Source of the DNA: an uncultured Eubacteriales bacterium
Lineage (GTDB): Bacteria > Bacillota > Clostridia > Lachnospirales > Bianqueaceae
Direction of reading: 5' to 3'
Assembly (NCBI GenBank): GCA_902493345.1
Contig: CABUPM010000028.1
Location: forward strand, 1 to 22,890
Length of the DNA stretch: 22,890 bases
Position 1 is the stretch's first letter. Each line of letters begins with the position of its first letter. The notes under the pieces were generated by a model, which did no database searches, was not told the DNA's origin, and worked only from the letters and a program-made list of their open reading frames with translations. The position numbers were made by a program, and so were the translations under genes. Of this stretch, positions 1 through 6,452 are shown piece after piece.

Positions 1-88
1 GACCGTCACGGCTGCCCGGCAGCAGCACATTCCATAATACAATTACGCTCAGAATGCTGATCAGATCCGCTGTCCACCGCACCCACAT
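1..88 (-). CDS. Start of an unidentified small membrane protein (cut by window edge)
   Basis: The first 29 codons of an open frame run off the left edge. The ATG at 88-86 follows the sigH stop codon by three bases. The sequence GGAGGT, which overlaps the end of sigH, lies seven bases ahead and is a strong ribosome site, so this is very likely a real gene translated together with sigH. The visible protein begins MWVRWTADLISILSV and continues as a hydrophobic stretch (about residues 9-24), which suggests an N-terminal membrane segment. In Bacillus subtilis sigH is followed by rpmG, secE and nusG, but this start does not look like RpmG, and SecE cannot be claimed from it. The function is unknown. 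Confidence 0.55.
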   Translation of the reverse strand, partial: MWVRWTADLISILSVIVLWNVLLPGSRDG

Positions 89-91
89 GCC

Positions 92-745
92 TTATACCTC
101 CGCTGCTATCTGCTGTACCTTTTTCTTGATCCGCTGCAGCGCATTATCGATCGACTTGGGCGTCTTCCCCAGGGCCGCCGCGATCTGGTGATAATCGTGC
201 CCGTTCAGATACATGGACAGAACCTTACGTTCAAAACGGCTGCACCTCTCATCGATGGCCTTCTGCATAGCAGCCATCTCTTCTCTGCCGATAATCTGCT
301 CCTCTGGTGTCGCCATCCCCGGCGCCGTAAGAATCTCCATCATCGTCGTCTCTTTTTCTTCATCGTCATTGATCGTACGATTCAGCGAAACATAGGAATT
401 GAGAGGCCAATGCTTCATTCTGGCCGCATTCTTGATCGCTGTCATGATCTGCCGTGTAATGCACAAATCCGCGAAGCTCTTAAAAGCCACGTCCTTACTC
501 GGCTGATATGCGATGATTGCTTTATACAGGCCAATCATGCCCTCCTGGATCAGATCCGCGCGGTCCGCTCCCAACAGAAAATACGGCCGTGTCTTGATCC
601 GGACCAGATCCTTGTATCTCTCCAGCAGCAGATCCACCGCTTCCGCCGCGTCTCCGCCTCCGCTGTGTGCAATCTCGATAAGCTCCTCATCGCCCTTCTC
701 CGCCCATTCCGGATGAAAAACGAATTTTTCTTCTATATTTTCCAA
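92..745 (-). CDS. sigH: RNA polymerase sporulation sigma factor SigH
   Basis: This 217-residue protein is the length usual for the stationary-phase and early-sporulation sigma factor SigH (sigma-30), which directs core RNA polymerase to sporulation and competence genes. Sigma-70 region 2 covers about residues 40-112, with the core-binding helix DLIQEGMIGLYKAI at 64-77 and the DNA-melting part up to KHWPLNSYVSLN. Region 4 covers 167-213, with a helix-turn-helix YHQIAAALGKTPKSIDNAL at 185-203. Region 3 is reduced, as in SigH. The start is TTG (745-743) with AGGGGA about seven bases before it. No ATG or GTG lies in frame between the rlmB stop and this codon. The gene sits 26 bases after rlmB in the cysE-mrnC-rlmB-sigH order known from Firmicutes, which supports the assignment. 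Confidence 0.95.
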   Translation of the reverse strand: MENIEEKFVFHPEWAEKGDEELIEIAHSGGGDAAEAVDLLLERYKDLVRIKTRPYFLLGADRADLIQEGMIGLYKAIIAYQPSKDVAFKSFADLCITRQIMTAIKNAARMKHWPLNSYVSLNRTINDDEEKETTMMEILTAPGMATPEEQIIGREEMAAMQKAIDERCSRFERKVLSMYLNGHDYHQIAAALGKTPKSIDNALQRIKKKVQQIAAEV

Positions 746-771
746 ACCGATTCCCCTATCGTCTATTCCTC

Positions 772-1518
772 TTACAGATCCCTCTGCCTTACAATCTCAT
801 ACATCAATGCTCCTGCCGCAACCGACGCGTTCAGAGAGTTCACGTGTCCCTTCATGGGAAGCTTGACAATATAGTCGCTCTTTTCCCGTACAAGGCGGCT
901 GACTCCTTCATGCTCTCCTCCGATCACCAATGCGATCGGTCCCTTCAGGTCCGTCTTGCTTGCCGTCTCGCCATCCATGTCCGCGCAGGCAATCCACAGC
1001 CCCTCTTTTTGCAGTGCTTCAATCGTCTGTACCATGTTGCCCACCTTAGCGACCGGTACATACTCAGCCGCGCCGGCAGCCGTTTTGGCCACAGCCGCTG
1101 TCAGTCCAACGGCATGGCGGCGGCTGATCAGCACGCCATGAACTCCACAGGCATCCGCTGTACGCAGAATCGCTCCCAGGTTATGCGGATCCTGAATGCT
1201 CTCCAGAATGACCAAAAACGGAGCTTCTCCTTTATCTCTTGCTGCCTGGAGGATCTCCTCCACTTCGACATATTCATAGGCCTGCACAACGGCCACAACA
1301 CCCTGATGGTTTTCTCCTTCCGCCATCTCATCCAGCTTGGATTTGCTGACCTCTTTGATCGTAATCTTCTGCTGTCTGGCCATCGCCGCCACCTTATTCA
1401 GCGACCCGGTATAGGGCTGTCTCTGTGTATACAGACACTCAATCCCATGTTCCTTACGAAGCGCCTCCAACACAGCGTTCCGTCCGACAATAACGGTATT
1501 CTTTACCTGTTCTTCCAT
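772..1518 (-). CDS. rlmB: 23S rRNA (guanosine-2'-O-)-methyltransferase RlmB, TrmH/SpoU family
   Basis: The protein (248 residues) is a SPOUT-class 2'-O-ribose methyltransferase using S-adenosylmethionine. By family and location it is RlmB/YacO, which modifies 23S rRNA at the position equivalent to G2251 in E. coli. An N-terminal RNA-binding domain (about 8-80) precedes the trefoil-knot domain (about 100-245). The three SpoU motifs are clear: NLGAILRTAD at 113-122 with the catalytic-type Arg119, IGGEHEG around 199-205, and LPMKGHVNSLNAS at 220-232. The ATG at 1518 has GGGGAGG seven bases before it. The first five codons overlap the end of mrnC by 16 bases, so the two are probably translationally coupled. 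The exact modified nucleotide is inferred from family membership. Confidence 0.93.
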   Translation of the reverse strand: MEEQVKNTVIVGRNAVLEALRKEHGIECLYTQRQPYTGSLNKVAAMARQQKITIKEVSKSKLDEMAEGENHQGVVAVVQAYEYVEVEEILQAARDKGEAPFLVILESIQDPHNLGAILRTADACGVHGVLISRRHAVGLTAAVAKTAAGAAEYVPVAKVGNMVQTIEALQKEGLWIACADMDGETASKTDLKGPIALVIGGEHEGVSRLVREKSDYIVKLPMKGHVNSLNASVAAGALMYEIVRQRDL

Positions 1519-1940
1519 GTTTCATCCTCCCCGGCGACTTCCATAGCCATAGATAGAACCTCCCATAGCCTCTCCTGCTGTTTCTGCAGATACAGACTGC
1601 CCAGCAGGGCTTCAAATCCCGTCGCCATCTTATATTCTACCATCTGCGCATGTTTCGGAATCGTATTGACCTTGGCGTTGCGGCCGCGCCGCACCGTATT
1701 GCGCTCTTCTTCGCTTAACCGGTCCCAGATCCCGCGAACCATCTGGCACTGCGTCTCCGCCTTCGCGAAATGCGAAGCATGCAGATGCATCATCTTGGGA
1801 GAAACATCCTCTCCCAGAACGATTCCTGTCCGCAAAAACAGATCAAAGACCGAATCGCCTACAAAGGCCAGGGCGATCGGATTGATCAACGAAATCCTCG
1901 GCTCCTTGCCAAGCTCCGTCTCGATTGCTTCAACAAACAT
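1503..1940 (-). CDS. mrnC: Mini-ribonuclease 3 (Mini-III)
   Basis: Mini-III is a double-strand-specific RNase that has the RNase III catalytic domain but no dsRNA-binding domain. It matures the ends of 23S rRNA in Bacillus. This 145-residue protein has the expected size and the two acidic catalytic patches: LAFVGDSVFD around residues 24-33, with Asp29, and TGFEALLGSLYL around 107-118, with Glu110. The segment RRGRNAK (84-90) matches the conserved central region. It starts with ATG two bases after the cysE stop, with GAGG inside the cysE end as ribosome site, and overlaps rlmB by 16 bases. Its position next to the rRNA methyltransferase gene makes a small ribosome-maturation pair. Confidence 0.93.
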   Translation of the reverse strand: MFVEAIETELGKEPRISLINPIALAFVGDSVFDLFLRTGIVLGEDVSPKMMHLHASHFAKAETQCQMVRGIWDRLSEEERNTVRRGRNAKVNTIPKHAQMVEYKMATGFEALLGSLYLQKQQERLWEVLSMAMEVAGEDETWKNR

Positions 1941-1942
1941 AG

Positions 1943-2590
1943 TTATCCTCGCTTATCTTCTTGTATTTCCTCCTGCAGGCTGCGCATCTGGCTGCGCAGT
2001 GCATCCATCTCCTGCTCATAGGGATCCGGCAAATGAATCTGATCCAGCGTACGGCCCGGATCCTCTGCCGCGTCATGGTATTTTACCACTCTTCCCGGTA
2101 CGCCGACTACGGTGCAGTGCGGCGGCACCTCCGACAGAACCACACTTCCCGCACCGATCCTGGAGCATTCCCCTACCTTAAAAGATCCCAATACCATCGC
2201 TCCGGCACTGATCAGCACTCCGTTTTCTATTGTCGGATGGCGTTTTCCCTTTTCCTTGCCTGTACCTCCCAGTGTCACGCCCTGATAGAGCGTCACGTCA
2301 TCACCGATTTCCGTTGTCTCACCGATCACAACACCTGCGCCATGATCGATAAACAGCCTGTGACCAATCCTGGCTCCCGGATGAATCTCGATTCCGGTCT
2401 TACGGCGGCACCGCTGGGATATCCACCTGGCCCAGAAATAATGCCCTTTCTGATACAGTCTGTGTGCCCTTCTATGACTCCACTGCGCCCGAAAACTGGG
2501 GTATAAAAACACCTCCCATTTGGTGCGGATCGCCGGGTCCTTTTCCAGAATGACTGCCGATTGTTCTTTCCAGAAATCCCAGAATTTCAA
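1943..2590 (-). CDS. cysE: Serine O-acetyltransferase
   Basis: CysE transfers acetyl from acetyl-CoA to L-serine, giving O-acetylserine for cysteine synthesis in the cytoplasm. The protein has 215 residues, the short form (EpsC-like) common in Gram-positives. A helical N-terminus (1-60) is followed by a left-handed beta-helix of hexapeptide repeats (about 66-170). The active-site pair Asp82-His83 lies in IDHGAGVVIGET, and the second histidine, His118, in KRHPTI. The C-terminal tail after residue 170 is charged and helical, ending QEDKRG. The start is TTG (2590-2588) with GGAGG eight bases before it. It is the first gene of the cysE-mrnC-rlmB-sigH operon and has its own sigma-A promoter. The cysS gene that follows cysE in Bacillus subtilis is not present. 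Confidence 0.94.
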   Translation of the reverse strand: MKFWDFWKEQSAVILEKDPAIRTKWEVFLYPSFRAQWSHRRAHRLYQKGHYFWARWISQRCRRKTGIEIHPGARIGHRLFIDHGAGVVIGETTEIGDDVTLYQGVTLGGTGKEKGKRHPTIENGVLISAGAMVLGSFKVGECSRIGAGSVVLSEVPPHCTVVGVPGRVVKYHDAAEDPGRTLDQIHLPDPYEQEMDALRSQMRSLQEEIQEDKRG

Positions 2591-2623
2591 ACGTGCCCCC
2601 TCCTTCTTACTCTATCTTTTTGT

Positions 2624-2652
2624 ATTATATTCTATTTAATCTCAAATTGCAA
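2624..2652 (-). promoter_or_regulatory. Sigma-A promoter of the cysE operon
   Basis: On the minus strand, -35 TTGCAA (2652-2647), a 17-base spacer and a perfect -10 TATAAT (2629-2624). Transcription should begin near 2617, giving a leader of only about 27 bases before the TTG start of cysE. There is therefore no room for a T-box or other riboswitch after this promoter. Confidence 0.85.
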
Positions 2653-2666
2653 CCGCTAACTTTCAG

Positions 2667-2700
2667 GGACAAAAAACTCCTGCGTTCCCGCAGGAGTTTT
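2667..2700 (-). terminator. Intrinsic terminator at the end of the opp operon
   Basis: A perfect 12-base-pair stem (2673-2684 with 2689-2700) has a four-base loop. Read on the minus strand it is followed by a run of T. It begins three bases after the stop codon of the small membrane-protein gene and separates the opp operon from the cysE promoter. Confidence 0.92.
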
Positions 2701-2703
2701 CCA

Positions 2704-3099
2704 TTACATAACAAAATACAACACCAGGCAGATTCCGGCCAGCGCCAGAAAGACCAATCCTGTTATAAACACTTGCTTTAACCACGGCTTTCTCTCCGCA
2801 TTCCGCTTGACCGTATACTCGTAATACGGCATCATCTTCTCCTTGGGATGGGTAAAACGAGAAATAAGCGCAGAAAAACCATATCGGAAAATCGTAAAAT
2901 TCCCCTGGGAAGCAATCCAACTCAGTCCCCCCGCGCCGGAAAAAAACACTCCCGGAACCGTAAAAGCATCGGTCAGAATCCCACAGACCTCCTGTACGCT
3001 CCCGGCGCTCCAAAGATCTCCGGAAGAGGCGCTAAGGAGCGCTGCCACTAGCCCCAGCGCTCCATACACCGCGTATTGAATCAGAATTCTCTTCTTCAT
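2704..3099 (-). CDS. Small membrane protein, DUF3899-like, last gene of the opp operon
   Basis: The function is unknown. The 131-residue protein has three hydrophobic segments: about 6-24, about 38-63 (GVFFSGAGGLSWIASQGNF) and 105-131 at the very C-terminus. A positively charged loop (about 82-104, containing HPKEK and KRNAERKPW) lies between the last two and is probably cytoplasmic. The layout and the central GGLSWIASQG..RYGFSAL pattern resemble the small Firmicutes family DUF3899, a match made from memory. The ATG lies four bases after the oppF stop with no strong ribosome site, so translation probably depends on ribosomes leaving oppF. The terminator follows at once, so it is the last gene of the transporter operon. 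Whether it helps transport is a guess from position only. Confidence 0.75.
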   Translation of the reverse strand: MKKRILIQYAVYGALGLVAALLSASSGDLWSAGSVQEVCGILTDAFTVPGVFFSGAGGLSWIASQGNFTIFRYGFSALISRFTHPKEKMMPYYEYTVKRNAERKPWLKQVFITGLVFLALAGICLVLYFVM

Positions 3100-3103
3100 G
3101 TTT

Positions 3104-4306
3104 TTACTTCAGAATTTCCATGTACTTCTCATACTCCGCTTCATTGCACTGTACAAAATGTCCCGGCTTAACCTCCCGGAAAGAAGGCTTATCCACGGAA
3201 TAATCATGCTCTGCCAACGGATTGTACGTGATCCTCTTCCTCTGCTTTTCATAAATCGGATCCGGCAGCGGAATCGCCGAAATCAAAGATCTGGTATACG
3301 GATGCATCGGATTGAGGAAGAGCTCATCGGAAGGCGCAAGCTCTACCATCTTGCCGTAGTACATAACACCGATTCGGTCTGAAAAATACTTTACAACCGA
3401 CAGGTCATGCGCAATAAAGAGTATCGTCAAGCCGAACTGATCTCTCAGGTCATTCAGTAGGTTGATTACCTGTGCCTGAATGGAAACGTCCAGCGCGGAT
3501 ACCGGCTCATCCGCGATGATCATCTCCGGATTCATGATGATCGACCGCGCGATACCGATACGCTGACGCTGTCCACCGGAGAACTCATGCGGATAACGGC
3601 TTGCATGCTCACGCACCAATCCAACCAGCTCCAGCATCTCATAAACCTTTTCATCAATGACTTTCTTATTCCGCTCACCCTGAATCACAAGGCCTTCAGC
3701 AATAATATCGTGAACCGTCATACGCGGATCCAGCGACGCGATCGGGTCCTGGAAAATCATCTGAATCTGTGTCACAAGACGTGTATTCTTCGCCTTGCGC
3801 ATCTCATTCTTATACTCCTGCGCAAGCTTATTCTTTTCCTCACCCTGAAGCTTCTCCAGCTTAGGAAGATACTCTGCCTTTACGGCCGCAACCCGTTCCT
3901 CGGCATATTCTTTGTCACAATGCTTCTGGTCATACCGTGCCTGCTGAATTGCTTTACGGTTCTCCGCGACAACCTTATCCAGCTCTTCCTTCAGCTGCTT
4001 CTTCTCTGTCTCAGTGGCATCGGCCGCCTTTTCCTTATACTCCAGCTTGGCGTCCTCAATCGCCTGCTTATATTGACTGATACCGGCCGCGATGCGGATT
4101 CCCTTAAAATACACATTTCCACCAGTAATGTCGTACAGCTTGATGATGGAACGTCCGGTTGTCGTTTTTCCGCAGCCGGACTCTCCAACCAGACCGAATA
4201 CCTCACCCTTCTTAATATCAAAGCTTACATCGTCTACCGCCTTAACATCGCCAAAGTACTGGCACAGATGTTCAACCTTGAGTAAAGTCTCTTGATTATT
4301 CTGCAT
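3104..4306 (-). CDS. oppF: Peptide ABC importer ATP-binding protein, OppF/DppF type, with coiled-coil insert
   Basis: One of two ATPases driving the importer at the inner face of the membrane. In the 400-residue form from ATG 4306 the motifs are Walker A GESGCGKT (41-48), Q-loop Gln186, signature SGGQRQ (243-248), Walker B MIIADEP (about 262-268) and His300. Between Walker A and the Q-loop, about residues 73-175 form a charged, Lys/Glu/Ala-rich stretch predicted helical or coiled-coil. The usual proteins lack this, hence 400 residues rather than about 320. The C-terminal GCxFxxRC cysteine segment expected after the ATPase core is missing; only the last FVQC remains. A GTG at 4315 is in frame, but AGGAAG lies eight bases before the ATG at 4306, which I prefer. 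It overlaps oppD by 11 bases. The substrate (peptide, or nickel or sugar) is not shown by sequence. Confidence 0.9.
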   Translation of the reverse strand: MQNNQETLLKVEHLCQYFGDVKAVDDVSFDIKKGEVFGLVGESGCGKTTTGRSIIKLYDITGGNVYFKGIRIAAGISQYKQAIEDAKLEYKEKAADATETEKKQLKEELDKVVAENRKAIQQARYDQKHCDKEYAEERVAAVKAEYLPKLEKLQGEEKNKLAQEYKNEMRKAKNTRLVTQIQMIFQDPIASLDPRMTVHDIIAEGLVIQGERNKKVIDEKVYEMLELVGLVREHASRYPHEFSGGQRQRIGIARSIIMNPEMIIADEPVSALDVSIQAQVINLLNDLRDQFGLTILFIAHDLSVVKYFSDRIGVMYYGKMVELAPSDELFLNPMHPYTRSLISAIPLPDPIYEKQRKRITYNPLAEHDYSVDKPSFREVKPGHFVQCNEAEYEKYMEILK

Positions 4307-6449
4307 GCTGTGCACTTCCTTTCTGTCTCATTCTGGCAATTCGTTCGGTGATCACTCTGGGACATTCTACCTTGGGAGCGTCCGGATGCAGCAGCCATGT
4401 TGCCGCGTAATGTGTATCACTGATCTTAAACATCGGCGGCTGCTTCTCGAAGTCGATCTTCATCGCGTATTTATTTCGTGCCGCGAAAGCATCGCCAACC
4501 GGCGGGTAAATCATATTCGGAGGCGTTCCAGGAATAGCTTCCAGACGTTCGTTGGTATCCAGATCCGGCATAGAGGACAAAAGCGCCCAGGTATAAGGAT
4601 GCGCGGACTCATAGAATACATCCTCCGCCGTACCATATTCCACAATCTTACCGGCATACATAACGGCAATTCTGTCTGCCATATTCGCTACGACACCCAA
4701 GTCATGCGTGATGAAGATAATGGACAGATGCCGCTCTTCCTTCAACTTGTTGATCAGCTCCAGAATCTGGGACTGAATGGTAACATCCAACGCCGTTGTC
4801 GGCTCATCGCAAATCAGAATATCCGGATTGGCTGCCAGAGCGATTGCGATTACGATACGCTGACGCATACCGCCGGAGAACTCGAACGGATACTGATTGT
4901 ACCGTTTTCTGGGCTCAGAGATGCCTACCTCCTGCATCAGCTTGATCGCCTTGGACTTAGCGATGCGCTTGGTTACCTTGTTGACAACACCGGAAGCATT
5001 CATCTTCAGATAATCAATTGCGGCAACCGTCTCCGCATCATAGTCCCGCTGATCCTTCTGTGCCAGGGACTCTTCATAGTGCTCGATCAGACGCTCGATC
5101 ATACGGACCATATTCTGACGCACCAGCTCCAGATCGGTAATCTGAGCCGCCGCAAGCGTCCAATCCGGCTGCTTGCCCCGTGCTACCAGACGATCATATT
5201 TGGCCTTGCTCTTCTCATATCCGGCCTGCGCTTTCTTGTTCTTCTGAATGGAAGTGAAGTATTTGACAATCTCTCCCTTTAAGCCGTAGCCGAAAGTATA
5301 GGACAGACTGTCCTTGATAATCTCCAGGTTATTGATGGTGGAGTTGACCTTTTCTGTCATCTCCTTGTGCGCCGCGTTGCACTCTGCCTCATTCAGCTGT
5401 TCCTTCTCAAATATCGGCAGGTTCTTACGCAGGATCTCAATTGCTTCCTGCTTCTGCTTATAGGAATTCTCAGCGGCGTAAATCATCGCCTTCTTGGCAT
5501 CAGCAATAAAATCGAGCATGAAATTGTCGTCCAGATACTTGCGCATGTACTTGTTCAGCTCTTCCACCGGCAGCTCCGGCAATGGCTCATTACCAAAGGT
5601 CTTGTGATAACCCATGGCAAAAAAGTTCGGCATAGGAAGCACCACTGCCTCTTCCAAGATCTCTCGAATCGAACCCAGAAGTTCAATTGCCTTGGCATAT
5701 TCTTCCTTTTTAATGTTCGCCTTCTCCTGCTTCAGCTGTCCGATCAGGTTCTCAAGCTCACTTGCCTTCTCACGGACTACGTACTCCTGAATCGCTGCCT
5801 TGGAATGAGCGCAAATCTCATTGACACGATACGGAACATCCTTAGCAGCCTTCTTTTCCATCTCAAAAGCCAGCACATCGATATCCTCAATCGCCTCTAA
5901 TGCTGCCTCATGCGCGACATTATACGCACCCTCAAGATCCAGATGCTTATACTCAAACTTATCAAAATTCTTACACTTGGCTGTCAGCACATCGGCGTTG
6001 TTCCCGGAGGAAGCCGCGATCATGCTCTCATTCAAATGCTTCAAATACGTATTAAATGCCGCACGGCTCTCCCGCTGTCTTGCCTTGCCCTTCAGCAGCA
6101 TGGCCTCTGTCAGCTGCCGGCCGATCTTAACGATCGGGTTCAGACTGGACATCGGGTCCTGGAAAATCATCGCGATTTTGTCACCGCGGATCTTATGAAA
6201 CTCATCCTCAGATATCTTCAAAAGATCCTGACCGTCATAGATGATCTCTCCGCCTTCAATGATGGAGTTACCGGCCAGAATTCCCAGAATCGCCTTAGAA
6301 GTGACGGATTTACCGGAACCGGACTCGCCTACAATCGCCAGCGTCTCTCCGGTCGCCAGATCAAAATTGATGCCGCGGACTGCCTGTACCTTACCATTAG
6401 AGGTTCGGAAGGAAATCGTAAGATCTCGAACTTGTAATTTGTTCTCCAT
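4296..6449 (-). CDS. oppD: Peptide ABC importer ATP-binding protein, OppD/DppD type, with about 370-residue helical insert
   Basis: The second ATPase of the importer, 717 residues where about 330 is usual. Walker A GESGSGKS is at 41-48, Q-loop Gln97 in FQDPMSSLNP, signature SGGMRQ at 525-530, Walker B ILICDEP at 544-550 and the switch His582. All catalytic motifs are intact, so the protein should be active. The extra sequence runs from about 125 to 495, inside the helical subdomain between Q-loop and signature. It is rich in Lys, Glu and Ala with few prolines, and reads as several long helices. The C-terminal domain keeps the GTPP..IYPPVGDAF frame but the cysteines of the usual GCxFxxRCxxAxxxC motif are replaced (GDAFAARNKYAMKID). 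A GGAGG eight bases before the ATG supports the start. The ATG is four bases after the oppC stop. Confidence 0.92.
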   Translation of the reverse strand: MENKLQVRDLTISFRTSNGKVQAVRGINFDLATGETLAIVGESGSGKSVTSKAILGILAGNSIIEGGEIIYDGQDLLKISEDEFHKIRGDKIAMIFQDPMSSLNPIVKIGRQLTEAMLLKGKARQRESRAAFNTYLKHLNESMIAASSGNNADVLTAKCKNFDKFEYKHLDLEGAYNVAHEAALEAIEDIDVLAFEMEKKAAKDVPYRVNEICAHSKAAIQEYVVREKASELENLIGQLKQEKANIKKEEYAKAIELLGSIREILEEAVVLPMPNFFAMGYHKTFGNEPLPELPVEELNKYMRKYLDDNFMLDFIADAKKAMIYAAENSYKQKQEAIEILRKNLPIFEKEQLNEAECNAAHKEMTEKVNSTINNLEIIKDSLSYTFGYGLKGEIVKYFTSIQKNKKAQAGYEKSKAKYDRLVARGKQPDWTLAAAQITDLELVRQNMVRMIERLIEHYEESLAQKDQRDYDAETVAAIDYLKMNASGVVNKVTKRIAKSKAIKLMQEVGISEPRKRYNQYPFEFSGGMRQRIVIAIALAANPDILICDEPTTALDVTIQSQILELINKLKEERHLSIIFITHDLGVVANMADRIAVMYAGKIVEYGTAEDVFYESAHPYTWALLSSMPDLDTNERLEAIPGTPPNMIYPPVGDAFAARNKYAMKIDFEKQPPMFKISDTHYAATWLLHPDAPKVECPRVITERIARMRQKGSAQHAE

Positions 6450-6452
6450 AGC

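Noticed and set aside
844..2181. A 445-codon plus-strand open frame
   Set aside because: It lies opposite rlmB, mrnC and cysE, which are clear families. It is a shadow frame.
2591..2652. T-box leader before cysE
   Set aside because: The promoter lies about 27 bases from the start. The nearby hairpin belongs upstream of the promoter as the opp terminator.
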